From the NCBI GenBank assembly GCA_000499405.2, contig HG738137.1, forward strand, positions 11,964,121 to 12,028,120: a stretch of DNA of 64,000 nucleotides, in the 5' to 3' direction. The translations under genes were made by a program, and so were the position numbers. Each line of letters opens with the position of its first letter. Positions within the stretch are counted from its first letter, which is position 1. The notes beneath the pieces are model-generated. The model searched no databases. It was not told the origin of the DNA and saw only the letters and a program-made list of their open reading frames with translations. Source of the stretch: Onchocerca volvulus (lineage: Eukaryota > Nematoda > Chromadorea > Rhabditida > Onchocercidae). Of the stretch, positions 39,166 to 50,283 are shown piece by piece.

Positions 39166-42100
39166 TCTGGCACTTAATTGTTCGATTAAAATTTCTTTAT
39201 TATCAACAATATTTACTTACTGAACATAAAACGAAATTCTATGCAAAATTCAAATTTTCAAAATTAAAAAAAAAAAGAAAATATAACATTTATTATTTTG
39301 AAATAAAGATAACGAAAAAACTTATATCAGTCATTTAAAATTTTTGCTCAGCTGAACGTTTCTTGATTTTAAAAGATTCATGCAAGATTTTTATTAATTA
39401 TGCATATGTTTTGTTAATTACGTCTGTATTTTGTTAATGATGTATGTTAAGTTTAACGTATGCAATTTATAAGAGGTAAACAATAAATCTGACGTAGATA
39501 ATTCTCATCTGTATGATCATAAAATTAAGTCAGCAAATAAGTATGTGATTTTTGATCGACATTAAGTAGGTGTCTTTTTCGTGCTTAGGAATTCAATTAT
39601 TTCAACCAAATTCACTACATCGCTTTGTTTTCCTCATGCATAATTGAAAGCTTTTGAAATTCCCTATAAATTCCTTCTCGATAAGATGGATAAATAAATA
39701 TATGTCGAAGAAAATAAATACGAATAAAATTCATAGTTATAAACTTTTTTTTTTTGAATAAAATTATTAACAAATAGGAGAAAATTTTTTAATCATATTC
39801 CTACAAAAAAAACTACGAATAAAATGGATGAAAATTTTTATCCTAAAACGTTTTTCGATTTTTTTCACTAATAATGTTAAGAGCAACTGTTTCAAATTTG
39901 GCCTTTTATTTTTGAAAATTGAAAAAAAAAGAAAAGAACTACAATGAAGAAGATTTCAGAAATTATTGAGTTAAAAATATTGTTTTTATAAAATGTTGGT
40001 TTTTTTTTTTATGGCTTACAGAAAATGTTTGCTTTTTTCAAAAAATTTTGATTTTTTTTTTTTTTTTTAAAAACGTATTCAGAAAAAGAATTTATAAAAT
40101 TTATGTCAATTTACTATGAGAATTATTTTTACATAGATTTGCAATAATTCGAGAATTTCTTCATCATCCTACCTATTTTTCTTGGATATAATATTACTTT
40201 TCTTTAAGACAAATATTTATCATTACATTTTTAAATATCCGTAGTTTTTTTCTTTTTTCTTTTTTTTAAACTTAAAAATAAGAGGAAATCAACTTAAGAT
40301 GACGAAGCATTTTATGTTGAGATTTGAATCAAAAAAAAAAAAAAGAAAAAAATGCTATCTATTAAATCCTTCCGTTTTCTTTTTTTTTTTCTTCCTTTCA
40401 AAGTTAAAAAAAGAAAAAAAAAAATGCAATCATCATCATTTATCAGTTGCACAGAAACTTTGCCCATTTGATGCTTGCTGTACATCCAAATATGAATTAT
40501 CGATTTTTGCGACAAGAATCAAATTCGTCGCATTAAAAGCAAAAATCACATATATGACAATAGTACAAATTTTCTTTTTTAAGAAATTAAAAAAAAAAAA
40601 GAAAGATGAAGAAAATAGAAATATAAAATCGATAAAAATTCCTTAATAAAATACAAAATAACAAGAATAACTTGGCGTCAAGTAGCAATAATATTCTTTT
40701 TTACTATTAATATAACAACAATAACAATAGTAATAAAGATAAAAAAAATAAAAATAAAAAGAAAAAAATAGCAAATAGGAGAAGAAACAAAACGAAATCA
40801 ATTAAAAACCTACCCAAAGTGGTATGCAAAAAGAAGCTTTAAGAGCAGACCACATATTGTCCTTATGTGTCTTTCGATGTGCTTTCAAATTCATTTTAGT
40901 TTGCTTGTTTTTTTTCTTTTATTTGTTTTTTTATTTCATTATTTGTATTATTTTTTGTTCCTTTTTTTTGGTTTATTATATTTTACCCCAATTTTACCAT
41001 TTATTTTGAACCAAGAAAAGACAGGAAGAAGAAGAAGAAAATATCGTTTCATCGGACGAAATATTACTGATTTAGTATTTTGTTGTGAGGAAATTCATCT
41101 ATACTTATTTTTCCGGAAATCTGCGTTGTATTTTGAAAATGATTAATATTTATCTAATTTGTCTTTTTATTTGTTTTTGTTCCATTAATCCAATTAATTG
41201 ATTGTATAAAGTCTTATGCCTGAGATTATGTTACTAATTTAAGATTTATTACTAAAAAAAAAAGGAAAAAATTATGAAAATTAAAAATAATTAAATGAAT
41301 TGGGAGCATTTTTAATTCCTCTTTTTATCAAACTCCTCACAATTTATCTTATAGAAATGTTCCAAAAAATGGCTAAAAATTTAGACGTTTTCCAGCTAAT
41401 CAAATTTTTTCTATCGTTTCTCGTTTATCCTTTTGCTAGCTGTAATTTTTTAGCAGATTAATTCTTCAATCCTTTTTTTTTTCGTTTTGCAAAATTGTTA
41501 AATTTGCTCTGACTCAGACAAAACGATTGCTTTAAAAAAAGAAAAAAAAAATGGAACAAGAAGAAAAATTTTTGTAGCAGTAAAAAAAAAATAACGACTT
41601 TCGAAATTGCTGCTAGCAAATAAACAAAAGCAATAATTTAAAAGTAAAAATTTATTTTTCGTGATACCTGCACTTCATAATTTTCATCTATATGTATCAG
41701 TAAAATTTAACGATCTCTTTTATAATTTTTTAAATCTACTTAGGGTTTTGCAAAATATTTCAGAAAATTCTCGTAAAAGATGATTGATATCCATTAAAAA
41801 CAAATATTCAACAGATGAAGGAATGGTATTGTTCCGATTAAAAAAAAAAAAGAAAATAATTTAACTAATTAAAAATTATATAGCTAAATGCAATATTGGA
41901 CATAATATTGAATTTTTGGTATAGCTCAGAGAAATTATACATATATACTTTTTTTGCTTAAAAGTTAACGAGTAGGATGAATTAGTACTAAAATATTTAA
42001 AAATTTACTAATGATGTTGAAAAGACAATTGAATTTTTGATGAAGTTAAGCATTATGGGAAAAAAAAAGACAGTAATAGAATTAAATGCATAAAATTTAA

Positions 42101-43585
42101 TTCCAACCATATTCATGAACGAAAAAAATCAAAAATAAGGACAAACTAATGAAGAAAGAAATATTTTTCTCTCTATACGAAAAAAATACCTTATTTATTT
42201 GATAATTATTTAATATCATTTATTTGATTTAGTTATTCATATTTATATATATTTGCAATTGATCTAAACAAAATAAAAAGTTATTTCATTTAAAAAAGAA
42301 TAAAATTTCAAGTTGAAATATCTAAAATATATATATAGGATTTGAAAAGATTGAAGGAAAATGAATTTATATTACTAAGATTTATGAAATAAATTCATCC
42401 TTTAAGGAATAAAAAAATTTTGAACATTTGTGGCTTCGATATTTTTTAAATTTTGAATTTAATCAGTAGCATCGAAATCATATAATTATTACTTGTCAAT
42501 GTGATTTCTTTCAAATTAAACATATGTCACCTATGTCATATGGTTAATAAAAATAGTTGTTACGAAAATATACCAGTACAATTAGGACCAGATAGTTTTT
42601 GTGTTTTTAATTTTCGATATTCGTTTTTTACTTTTTTATTTTTCTCTTAATGATGTTTCTAATTATTAGCAATATTCAGTTCTTAATCTTTTCGTAACTG
42701 TTTTTTGAAACAGTTTAACTTTTAAATTTTGATAAATTAAATTTTGTCATAATTTCAAATTAGACAAGATAATGAAGTTTAATTAATTAAAACCTGATCA
42801 ACGGACGGTGATAATGATGAACTTTGTGAATGAGCATTCGTACTAGTTGAAGCACAATTTGAATGATCTAACGAATACTGTGATTGATTCAATTTTCCTC
42901 TTTCTTGTTGTAAATTTTGTTGTTGTTGTTGTTGTGGTTGTGGTTGATAATAACGATTTAGTTGTTGCTTTAGGAATGATAATCGTTGTAATGATCGTAA
43001 TGAATTACGAAATGGTGAATGATTATTATCACTTTGATGAAGTTCTTGTGATTCAGAAAATTTTCGTTCTACAATTGTTGGTGATGGCCATTCATTATCA
43101 TTAATATTACCAGTAATATTATTAGTACCACCAATATTTCTAACATTATCACCATTAACAGTTGTTGAATATTGTTGTCTTATCGATACATTCTTTTTAT
43201 CAATAATTAATCGATTAGAATTAGTCTTAACAATTGCTGTTTGCGGAATTTGCGGAAGACGTCGACCGGTTATTGGCCGTCGTTCCAAATTCCAATTATG
43301 AAGGGTTAAATCGGATGTAACAGTAGTGGATGTTGATGATAATAATGTTGGTGGTGTTGGAAGAATTCGGGGTGATGATGAACGACGCAAATAATATGCT
43401 GGTATTTGTGGTAAAAGACGATGTCGATTAGTTTTGATAAGCGTTGATAAGCATGAACCAGGCATACTAGCAATACTATTTCTTCGACTATATGATTCCA
43501 ATGATGGTGTTGTTGATAGTGATGTTGATGTACCAAGTAATATTCGTTCCATATAATCATTATCATTTGATGATAATTCACTCAT
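25504..43585 (-). CDS. Synaptotagmin-like tandem C2-domain protein
   Basis: Exons, all complement: 42794-43585, 35532-35775, 33179-33300, 32133-32333, 28301-28412, 25994-26168, 25504-25693; 1836 nt, 611 aa, every phase matches. Residues 1-264 are low-complexity and Ser/Asn/Gln-rich, with SYSRRNSIASMPGS (a basic-site phosphorylation-like motif) and a short poly-Gln. C2A covers ~322-448 (GLIHCSLQHFPIRKRLRVSL, FCKISLIPGG, IIGDLYVSL). C2B covers ~456-590 (GKLCITSCLEKKESRLTINI, YKEAIMFLI, DDLIGCVYLGKL, then HEQWKNTLEH as in synaptotagmin C2B ends). No transmembrane segment is visible, so it resembles synaptotagmin-17/B-K, Syt14/16-like or DOC2-type proteins more than vesicle synaptotagmins. C2A lacks the loop aspartates that bind calcium. 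Likely a phospholipid-binding trafficking protein; the precise orthologue is not assigned. Intron 1 is 7 kb. Confidence 0.88.
27161..27292 (+). repeat. Three tandem copies of a ~44-bp unit
   Basis: Copies start at about 27161, 27206 and 27250, each with ATATATGAAATT.ATG.AT.GAATTAGTG or a close variant. Located in intron 5 of the C2 gene. Confidence 0.8.
34579..34608 (+). repeat. Poly-T run of about 30
   Basis: One of the longest homopolymers in the window, in intron 2 of the C2 gene. Similar runs of 20-30 occur at 31800-31822 (A), 36966-36990 (A), 39128-39163 (T), 55002-55028 (A) and 60633-60660 (T). Lengths at such tracts are often unreliable in assemblies. Confidence 0.9.
36702..36953 (+). 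repeat. Four decayed tandem copies of a ~63-bp unit
   Basis: Copies start at 36702, 36764, 36828 and 36891. Each has TTTCAA/TTTCGA...AAA, a TTATYAC block, GGAATTCT or a variant, and AAAACT. In intron 1 of the C2 gene. Confidence 0.75.
36991..36991. other. Ambiguous base N
   Basis: A single N within a poly-A tract (36966-36995) in the C2 gene intron 1. It marks uncertain sequence, so the tract length here should not be trusted. Confidence 0.95.
37957..38152 (+). repeat. Direct duplication of ~90-110 bp
   Basis: Copy 1 starts at 37957 and copy 2 at 38067, both GCTGATAAATAA, TTGTGCA.TGATTAA, TTAAAGTTATA.ATTA and ending AAGGCTTGC. It lies immediately left of the dispersed 41-bp repeat and Helitron-like copy B, inside intron 1 of the C2 gene. 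Confidence 0.75.
38224..38265 (+). repeat. Dispersed ~41-bp repeat, copy 2
   Basis: Counterpart of 2104-2144. Here the block TTTCCCGCCAAAACGCTCC is itself a second version of TTTCCCACCAAAACACC found 33 bp earlier (about 38195-38211), so the motif is locally duplicated. Confidence 0.6.
38321..38554 (+). mobile_element. Helitron-like non-autonomous element, copy B (234 bp)
   Basis: Starts TCTGCATAAATAGCAATGTA at 38321 with A on its left and ends GGTCGGGTACAGCTAA at 38554 with T on its right, matching the Helitron pattern A/TC...CTRR/T. A palindrome TCACGTGA at 38526-38533 lies about 18 bp before the end, where Helitrons carry a hairpin. Subterminal inverted repeats are ATGTAAATGTTCG near the start and GCGAACATTTTTATTTCTATA (38491-38511 region) near the end. 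It shares the GTGAAGC.TGG.CGG end block with copy A. Non-coding; sits in an intron of the C2 gene. Confidence 0.6.
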
Positions 43586-44098
43586 TTTTTTTTCCCGCCA
43601 AATAATTTTCTTTTTTTTTTTATCGTTTTGAAATTTTATCAAAAATAAAATTAGAGAAAAATCACACGAATGCTGACTGAATAAAGAAAGGAAAAAGGAA
43701 AAAATAAGGATGGAATAAAAGAGGAAAAATCCCGCAAAATGGTCACTTATTTAACGAACTGCTTACGAGTTAGCTTTGTTGCTGCTACTACTACTTTTAA
43801 GGCATTAGAAAATGTCGTCTTTTTTTCCTATCCACACCCATTTCTACCTCTTCTTCCTCCTCTCTTTCCTCCTTTTTCCTTTCTTATTATGGCCAAGGCC
43901 AATCCCTCCTCCCTTTTTATGAGCCAAACAACAAAACATTTACTTCTATCGTTTTAGTTAATTTTTTTTCTCCTATTATTCAAGCACTGATTTTTTTAAA
44001 AAAATCTATCAATGTTATATTGTTGTTACAAAATTTTATCGTATTTAATTAATTTTTTTTCTTTTGATAATTATTTTTATTCTTGCAGTTGTCACTAT

Positions 44099-44130
44099 TA
44101 TTGTTGTTGTTGTTGTTGTTATTATTGTGA
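44099..44130 (+). repeat. TTG trinucleotide repeat
   Basis: TTATTGTTGTTGTTGTTGTT and continuing. Non-coding, about 0.5 kb upstream of the C2 gene first exon. Confidence 0.85.
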
Positions 44131-46867
44131 TTGTTCTAATTTAGCATATTCATTGTAAATCCATGTATTTATTTTATCACAGTAATTTTTTATTTTCGAT
44201 ACATTTCAGATTTTTTTTTTTTTTTTCAATCATTGTTCTTACTTATCAGAAAATATCATTGCTTGTTGTTGTTTTGCTTCTTGCTTTCATATACATTGAG
44301 AACTTTTTTATTAATAAATTATTAATTTAAAATGTTGAAAAAAAAAAAAAAAACGAAAAAAAGGATTTCGAATCATTTCATTCTAATAGATTCTAATTAA
44401 TCGAATTTTACTAAAATAACAACAACAACTACCTGTTATTATTTATTGTAAAATATTCAAGACGAGTAGTAATAATTTAATTCTTTCATTCATTAATTAA
44501 CCAAAGTGCCTCATGGGAAATTAAATTAAAAGAAGTGCTGATTGACGAGTAAGTCCATTGTAAATATAGCAGCATTTCAACAAATATATATGTCGATACT
44601 ATTACTATTATTTTATTTCTACTATTACTGTTAATATAGTTTTATATATTTTTATTTTTTTTTTAATATTTTTGCTCTTTTTATCTAAAATTTTTTCGAG
44701 AAAAAAAATTGGTTCTAAATATTAAAATTATTTAAATTTCTTTCCAGAAAATAGTTTTCCACAAAAATGGCAATTCCGGATATATGAAAAGAAACGAAAA
44801 AATTGAAATTCTAAACTAAACAGTTCAAATCATTCAATGATATAAAATTAATGGTATAAATTAAATGGAACAATTCGATGGATAATATTTTATATTTGTC
44901 ATTTGTTATACTATCATGGAATGTATTTTATTGGACATTTTTTTGTTAAATAAAAATTTTGATAATTTCAATCACATTTTAATAATTATAATTAAATTTT
45001 AAGATAAACAACAATTATCTTCCTACTCCAGCTCATATCTCTTGATTGAAATATATGCAAGAACATAAAAATAACAGATCTGCAATTGTTAAAATAATTG
45101 GAATTTATTCGCTCTATAAATCAATGAATGAATGAATGATTCAGACTGATAAATGATCAATGAATGATGATTCAGACTAATAAATAAAATGATTCAACAT
45201 CAATAAAATCATCAATAAAATGATTCAACAATAATTATCAATTGCTTGAATTAATATATATTGATAAAATCATAACTATTTATCATAAAATTTATTATGC
45301 AAATTTATAGATATAATGTTGAAAAGTATATAATTGATAAATAAATTATGAAGTTAATTTAAATGAAATTATAACTGCTCATTCCCTCTGATATCATCAA
45401 CCCAATTTTTACCGAATGTTTTTCCAAGTTTTTCCAGACTGTTACCGATTTAATGGAAATAGAAGAAAAAAGTAACAAGAAAAAATGAAGACAATAAGTA
45501 AAATGGAAATTTATCCTTTATGTAATTTTTTTATTTTTTTTTTTTTTAAATTTGCATTATTAGATCACATTTATTAAATCTTTTTTCTTTTTGGCTTCAT
45601 TATTTTCGTCATATTTAAATTGATTGTAAGATTCAAAGATTTTAATTTTGTCAGTTTTAGAATTAAATGAAAGCTATCAACCGTTAAAAATTGTGCGATT
45701 TTAAAATTTTTGCATAATGTTCTAAGTTCTTATTCCTATTCAATTCTGTAGCATTTTAATTGGGTTTGTTCGGATATTTTATCGTTTCTTTTCAATTTAC
45801 TAACCGAATATTTCAAACAATTGAAGCTAATTGCTATTTCAATCATACAAATAATTGAAATAATTTTGTAAAAAGCGAAATTCATTTGTCGCAAATACTA
45901 ATGGCAAACAAAGTTTGAAGGAAATAGCAGTCAGAAAAGTCTGATAATTCACTTTTCAACTTTCATCATCATTATTTTTCTCATCTTTTTTTTTCAGTTT
46001 ATAATAATTTTACTCTTGAATTTTTCACTCCCAACTTTTATTTTTCTGATCAGATAGGTTTCCCGATAAGTTGTTCAGTTGTTAATTATAAATAAGATCG
46101 ATAATCATTTTCATATTCTTAAAAATTTTCAAATTGTTCATTTTTTTTTTCACTGATCATTTTTTTTTTTTTTTTTTCATAGAATAGCCGAAATTTTTGA
46201 AGCCAAATTGAATTTTACGTTGTTTTTGCTTGGAAGATAATTAATTGAGGATAAAAATAGAAAGTCTAGACTTCATTAATTAATCATGCATGCGTTGAGA
46301 TGTATGTATGTATGTAATTAACTTTATGAGTTACTTAATATGCAACTTTTTTCTTCATTTTCTTCTTGTTTTTCATCTTTTTCGTCATCATTCGTCATAA
46401 TTATTTCAATTTACGAATACGTAAGAGAAATTTAACAACTATTTGAATAAAAATTCGGAAAAAAAAAAGGGGGGGAGGGGGAAAAAAACACAAAGAAATA
46501 ATAAAAAATGAGGATGAGACAAAAAAAAAAAGAGACAAATATTTACAAAAATATTTTTAATATTTGTCTTTTTTTTTCTTCTTTACTACGTAGATATATT
46601 TCAATGAAGTAAATTTTTAAATGAAAAAAAAAAAATGGAATAGACAAATAAAAGTAATAGGAAGAGGCAATGACAAAGCAAAAAATAAAAAAGAAAAAAA
46701 AAAGATGAAAAGGAAAAAAAATTTTTCTCTCATTTTTTTTTTTTTTTTTTTTTTTTGTTGTAATGGAAAAAAAAGTAATATAAAGTGAAAATTTGAAAAA
46801 AGAAAAAAAAACAATAATGTTTGATAGTGATAATGTTAAAGATAATATGATATTTTGTACTATTTAT

Positions 46868-47235
46868 TGCTTTTATCTGATAGGCATTTAGTTTTGATGC
46901 TGAAGAGAAGACTGCTGTTGTTGTTGTTGTTGTTGTTGTTGCTCTCGTTATTATCATTATTATTATTGTTATTATTATTATTTATTATTATTACTATTAC
47001 TGTTAATGTTAATGTTAATGTTCAATGTTCAGTGTTCAAGAATGCTTTTACTCTCAGTATTACTATTACCATTATTGTTGTTGTTGTTGTTGTTGTTGAT
47101 GATGATGTCAATGTTAGCATTAATATCGATTGATTTTGGGAAACTGTCATTATCAATATTACTATTATTATTATCGTTGTTGTTAATATTAGCATCAATA
47201 TCGATTGGATCTGAGGAAAATACAGAATCTTCGAG
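46868..47235 (-). other. TNN trinucleotide-repeat cluster; possible Asn-rich coding exon
   Basis: On the minus strand (CAA/AAC/AAT)n repeats. One frame from about 47240 down reads LALEDSVFSSDPIDIDANI, then Asn-rich text with scattered Asp and Ser, to a stop near 47034. A second stretch nearer 46868 reads Asn8 followed by SSLLFSIKTKCLSDKSNK and a stop. Asn-rich low complexity is known in nematode proteins, but open frames are also expected by chance from AAT/AAC repeats. There is no acceptor of good quality and no partner exon. Left as a repeat with coding potential. Confidence 0.3.
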
Positions 47236-47514
47236 AGCTAATGACCCTCAATGAAAATTTCCCGGATAGAAAATTGTCTTCATGTCGTTGTTACTGATGC
47301 TACTAACAGCTCATACAAATTATCGATGAAGACTGTATATATATATATACGAAAACGCACATAGATGCAGAGTACGTGGGCAGACGTATAAACATGTATA
47401 TAGACGCAGAGGTATGTGAGCAGACAGACAGGCATATTTTATATATAAATAAATCAAAAACGAAAATATGTATTTTGGAAAATAAAGAGTTTGAAGAGAA
47501 TTGAAAGGAAGAAG

Positions 47515-47711
47515 AATGGATGGATTGGATGAATGGATGATTGAATGAGTGAATGAATGAATGAATGAATGAATAAATGAATGAAATGAATGAGTAAGTG
47601 GATGAATGAATGAATGAATAAGTGAATGAATGAGTGGATGAATGAGTGAATGAACGAGTGGATGAGTGAATGAATGAATGAATGAATGAATGAATGAATG
47701 AATGAATGAAT
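47515..47711 (+). repeat. GAAT/TGAA tetranucleotide satellite
   Basis: About 200 bp of (GAAT)n with GGAT and GAGT variants, for example GAATGAATGAATGAATGAAT. Long frames read through it on the minus strand (Ser-Phe-Ile-His repeats) are artefacts of the repeat. Confidence 0.95.
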
Positions 47712-47751
47712 AAAAAAGATAAATGGATGCATGAATTTCTTAATGGATGAA

Positions 47752-48107
47752 TGATGTAATTCGTTAAATACAATATAGCAATGATTAGAAGGAAAAAGGA
47801 AAAATGAAAACTTCGAACTGAAAAAAAATGAAAATTCCGATGAAAAATTCGAAAAAGAAGACGAAAAAAAATTCGAACTTTAAAAGCTGAAAAAAGAAAA
47901 GAGAAATTTGAAAGGAAATTATGGAGAGAATTGAAAGATGAAGCAGAAGATGAATGAATGAATGAAGGAAGTAAAGATGAGTGGATGAATGAATTTTTTC
48001 ATGAATGAACAAAATAATAATTTGTTAAATACGAATATCGCAATGATTAGAATGAAAAAAGAAAATTCCGATGAAAAGTTCGACGAAGAAAATAAAAAAT
48101 TTTTGAA
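47752..48107 (+). repeat. Segmental direct duplication, offset ~261 bp
   Basis: 47757-47880 and 48018-48107 share CGTTAAATAC/TTGTTAAATAC, GCAATGATTAGAA, GAAAATTCCGATGAAAA and TTCGA..AAGAA blocks. A shorter GAAT tract (47950-47995) between them mirrors the larger one at 47515-47711, so the duplicated unit includes the microsatellite edge. Confidence 0.7.
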
Positions 48108-48619
48108 TGAAAAATTAGAAAAAAGAAAATAGAAATTTCATTTATGCATATTTTGTCCTTTTTTTTTTTTTTATTATTCCTTCATTACTAACTATTGATG
48201 GAAAGTTTTTTCATTTTTTTTTTTTTTTGCAAGCATATTTTCTTCAATCTTTTTCTTCCTCAATTGCATTTTATTGCATTTTCCTTCTTTTTTTTTTTTT
48301 TTTTTAAATTTAGAATTTGAATTCATTTAAAATTTGAATTCATTCAAATTTTTCATGGCAATCATTTTTTTTTTTTGGAAAAAATTATCAGATAAAATTG
48401 TTATATAAATATGTATGTACAAATACACACACATATATATTCATAATTAATTTTAGAAAGTATAAAGAAGTAATCAATAAACGGTTGATCATAAAAATAA
48501 ACTAAAATAAATAAAAGATAAAATTTTTCAGCAATGAATAATTTGTAAAATATCCATCGATGCTTGAATTTTACTTTTGCAACCAAAATTATTTACAAAA
48601 AATCTGAAAAGAGAGAGAT

Positions 48620-48621
<2 letters not shown>

Positions 48622-48657
<36 letters not shown>

Positions 48658-48660
48658 AGA
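48622..48660 (+). repeat. (AG)n microsatellite
   Basis: About 16 uninterrupted AG units followed by GGGAAGAGAAGAG. Upstream of paramyosin. Confidence 0.95.
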
Positions 48661-49020
48661 GAAGAGAAGAAAAGGCGAAAAAAAAAAACAAATTTTTATT
48701 TTTTTAAAATTAACTGAAAAATTTTGTGTACATGTCTGAATGTATTAGTATATATGTTGTATTTGTTAGAAATGATTTTGCTAAAAATTTTCAACTAATT
48801 AAAATAGTCTGGCTAAAAAAAAAAAAGAAAAAAAGGAAAAAAATAGTTTGAAAAGAAGTGATCTCAAGGTTCCAAGATCTTGAGCTCGAGCTATTTATCA
48901 TCTCTCATCTGTTTTCCTTGTGTTTTTGTTACTTTTTTCTCTCTTAACAATCTTTTAACTTTTCAATCTATCTTTCTCGAAATCTGTCCGTTTGCTTTCT
49001 CGAGATCATTCGAAAAGCAA

Positions 49021-49024
<4 letters not shown>

Positions 49025-49057
<33 letters not shown>
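49025..49057 (+). repeat. (TA)n microsatellite
   Basis: About 16 TA units after GTGTG. Upstream of paramyosin. Confidence 0.95.
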
Positions 49058-49060
<3 letters not shown>

Positions 49061-50283
49061 CAGCATTTGCTAGTAAAAGAAAAGCAGATTCAAAGCTAAA
49101 ATCAGGCTCAATTTTGATCAGGTGTTTGGTTGGAATCTATACGATCTTGTGAAATTATAGGAAGAAAATGGTGTGGAAAACGAGAGCGGGGGAGAGGCAA
49201 AGAAGATTTGAGATGAGAATTTGCAAGAGATAGGATGTTGGAAAGTTTACATCTTTTCTCTTCAGGAAGCAGCACCTCTTGCTTTCAATCGTTTTGAAAC
49301 TTTACACTTCAAAGAAGCTACAAATTTAGCTTTCTTTACAATTCTTCCATTTCAACCCACTCCTCCCACTCATTTCAAAGATAACGTCTGTTGTTTAGGT
49401 GGAGATGAAGTTTAGAAATTTCCTCTTAACTTTTGCCTTCTTCTAAACTTTACATCAAATTTCAACTACTGGCTCATACACCTGTATATATCTCGTATAT
49501 TCTTCTCATTTATCCAAAAAAGCATCTATCTTATCATCTTATCACTAACTATCCACATCTATCTTATCACTTTATCACTGATTATCTATTCTATTTTCCA
49601 TTTTCCATACATATTTATTACATTTATTTTACGTGTAAATGTCAAACTAACTTTATCATTTTTTACTTTCTCTACCTTTCATTTCGTCTAAAAATTTTTT
49701 TTCTCTTGTATATTTGTTAAAAATTTTTTTTTGAAAAGGCTCTTATTACACAAGTTTGTTAGTTTAACTCCAAACTAATTGACCCTTCAAAAAATTTTGC
49801 TTCATTTCTTCTTCTCTTTTTTTTTGCTTTTCTTCTGTTACCTTCGTATCTTCTTCAATCTTCTTCCTTTTTTCTTTTTTCATTTCTTATCCTTTCAAAA
49901 ATTGCTCAACCAGATTCCATCGAAATCTTTTACAAACATATCTTCTTTGCGGAACGATATAACACCTTCCTTCCTAAGTTTTCCTGGTGCAACAATTATT
50001 ATTGCTAACTAGATTTTGAAGCTCTATTTAACCCAAATATTATATTTATTTTCGATTTTTTGTTCAGGTTATTTGCAAAATCTTTTCTATTTTTATTTTA
50101 CATAATAGTATTTTTATAAATTTTCGGATCAATTCATCGTTATTTCTGCAGAAAAAAGATTATTTCTCTTTTTTCCCCCTTTTTTTTTTGAAATTAATTG
50201 GAAATGATAATATAATTAATTAATTATCTCAATAATTTAATTAAAGGGAAAAGAAAAAGTGAAACGACGACGAAGCTGACATA

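Larger units (their letters stand above)
43586..50283. other. Divergent upstream region of the C2 gene and paramyosin
   Basis: 6.7 kb between two genes transcribed away from each other, so promoters of both should lie here. It is rich in simple repeats (listed separately). The segment 48840-49420 is less AT-rich and sits 0.9-1.4 kb before the paramyosin ATG. The immediate leader 50248-50283 (AAGGGAAAAGAAAAAGTGAA...) is purine-rich. I identified no specific transcription-factor site. Confidence 0.55.

Noticed and set aside
40410..40530. Minus-strand open stretch reading NATNLILVAKIDNSYLDVQQ
   Set aside because: Less AT-rich than its surroundings and inside intron 1 of the C2 gene, but I found no usable acceptor/donor pair in phase, and the direct join of the flanking exons is already in frame.
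46855..47254. Plus-strand poly-Leu/poly-Val ORFs
   Set aside because: Translation of TTG/TTA trinucleotide repeats.
47303..47773. 156-codon minus-strand ORF with Ser-Phe-Ile-His repeats
   Set aside because: Produced by the GAAT tetranucleotide satellite; all frames of a 4-bp repeat stay open.
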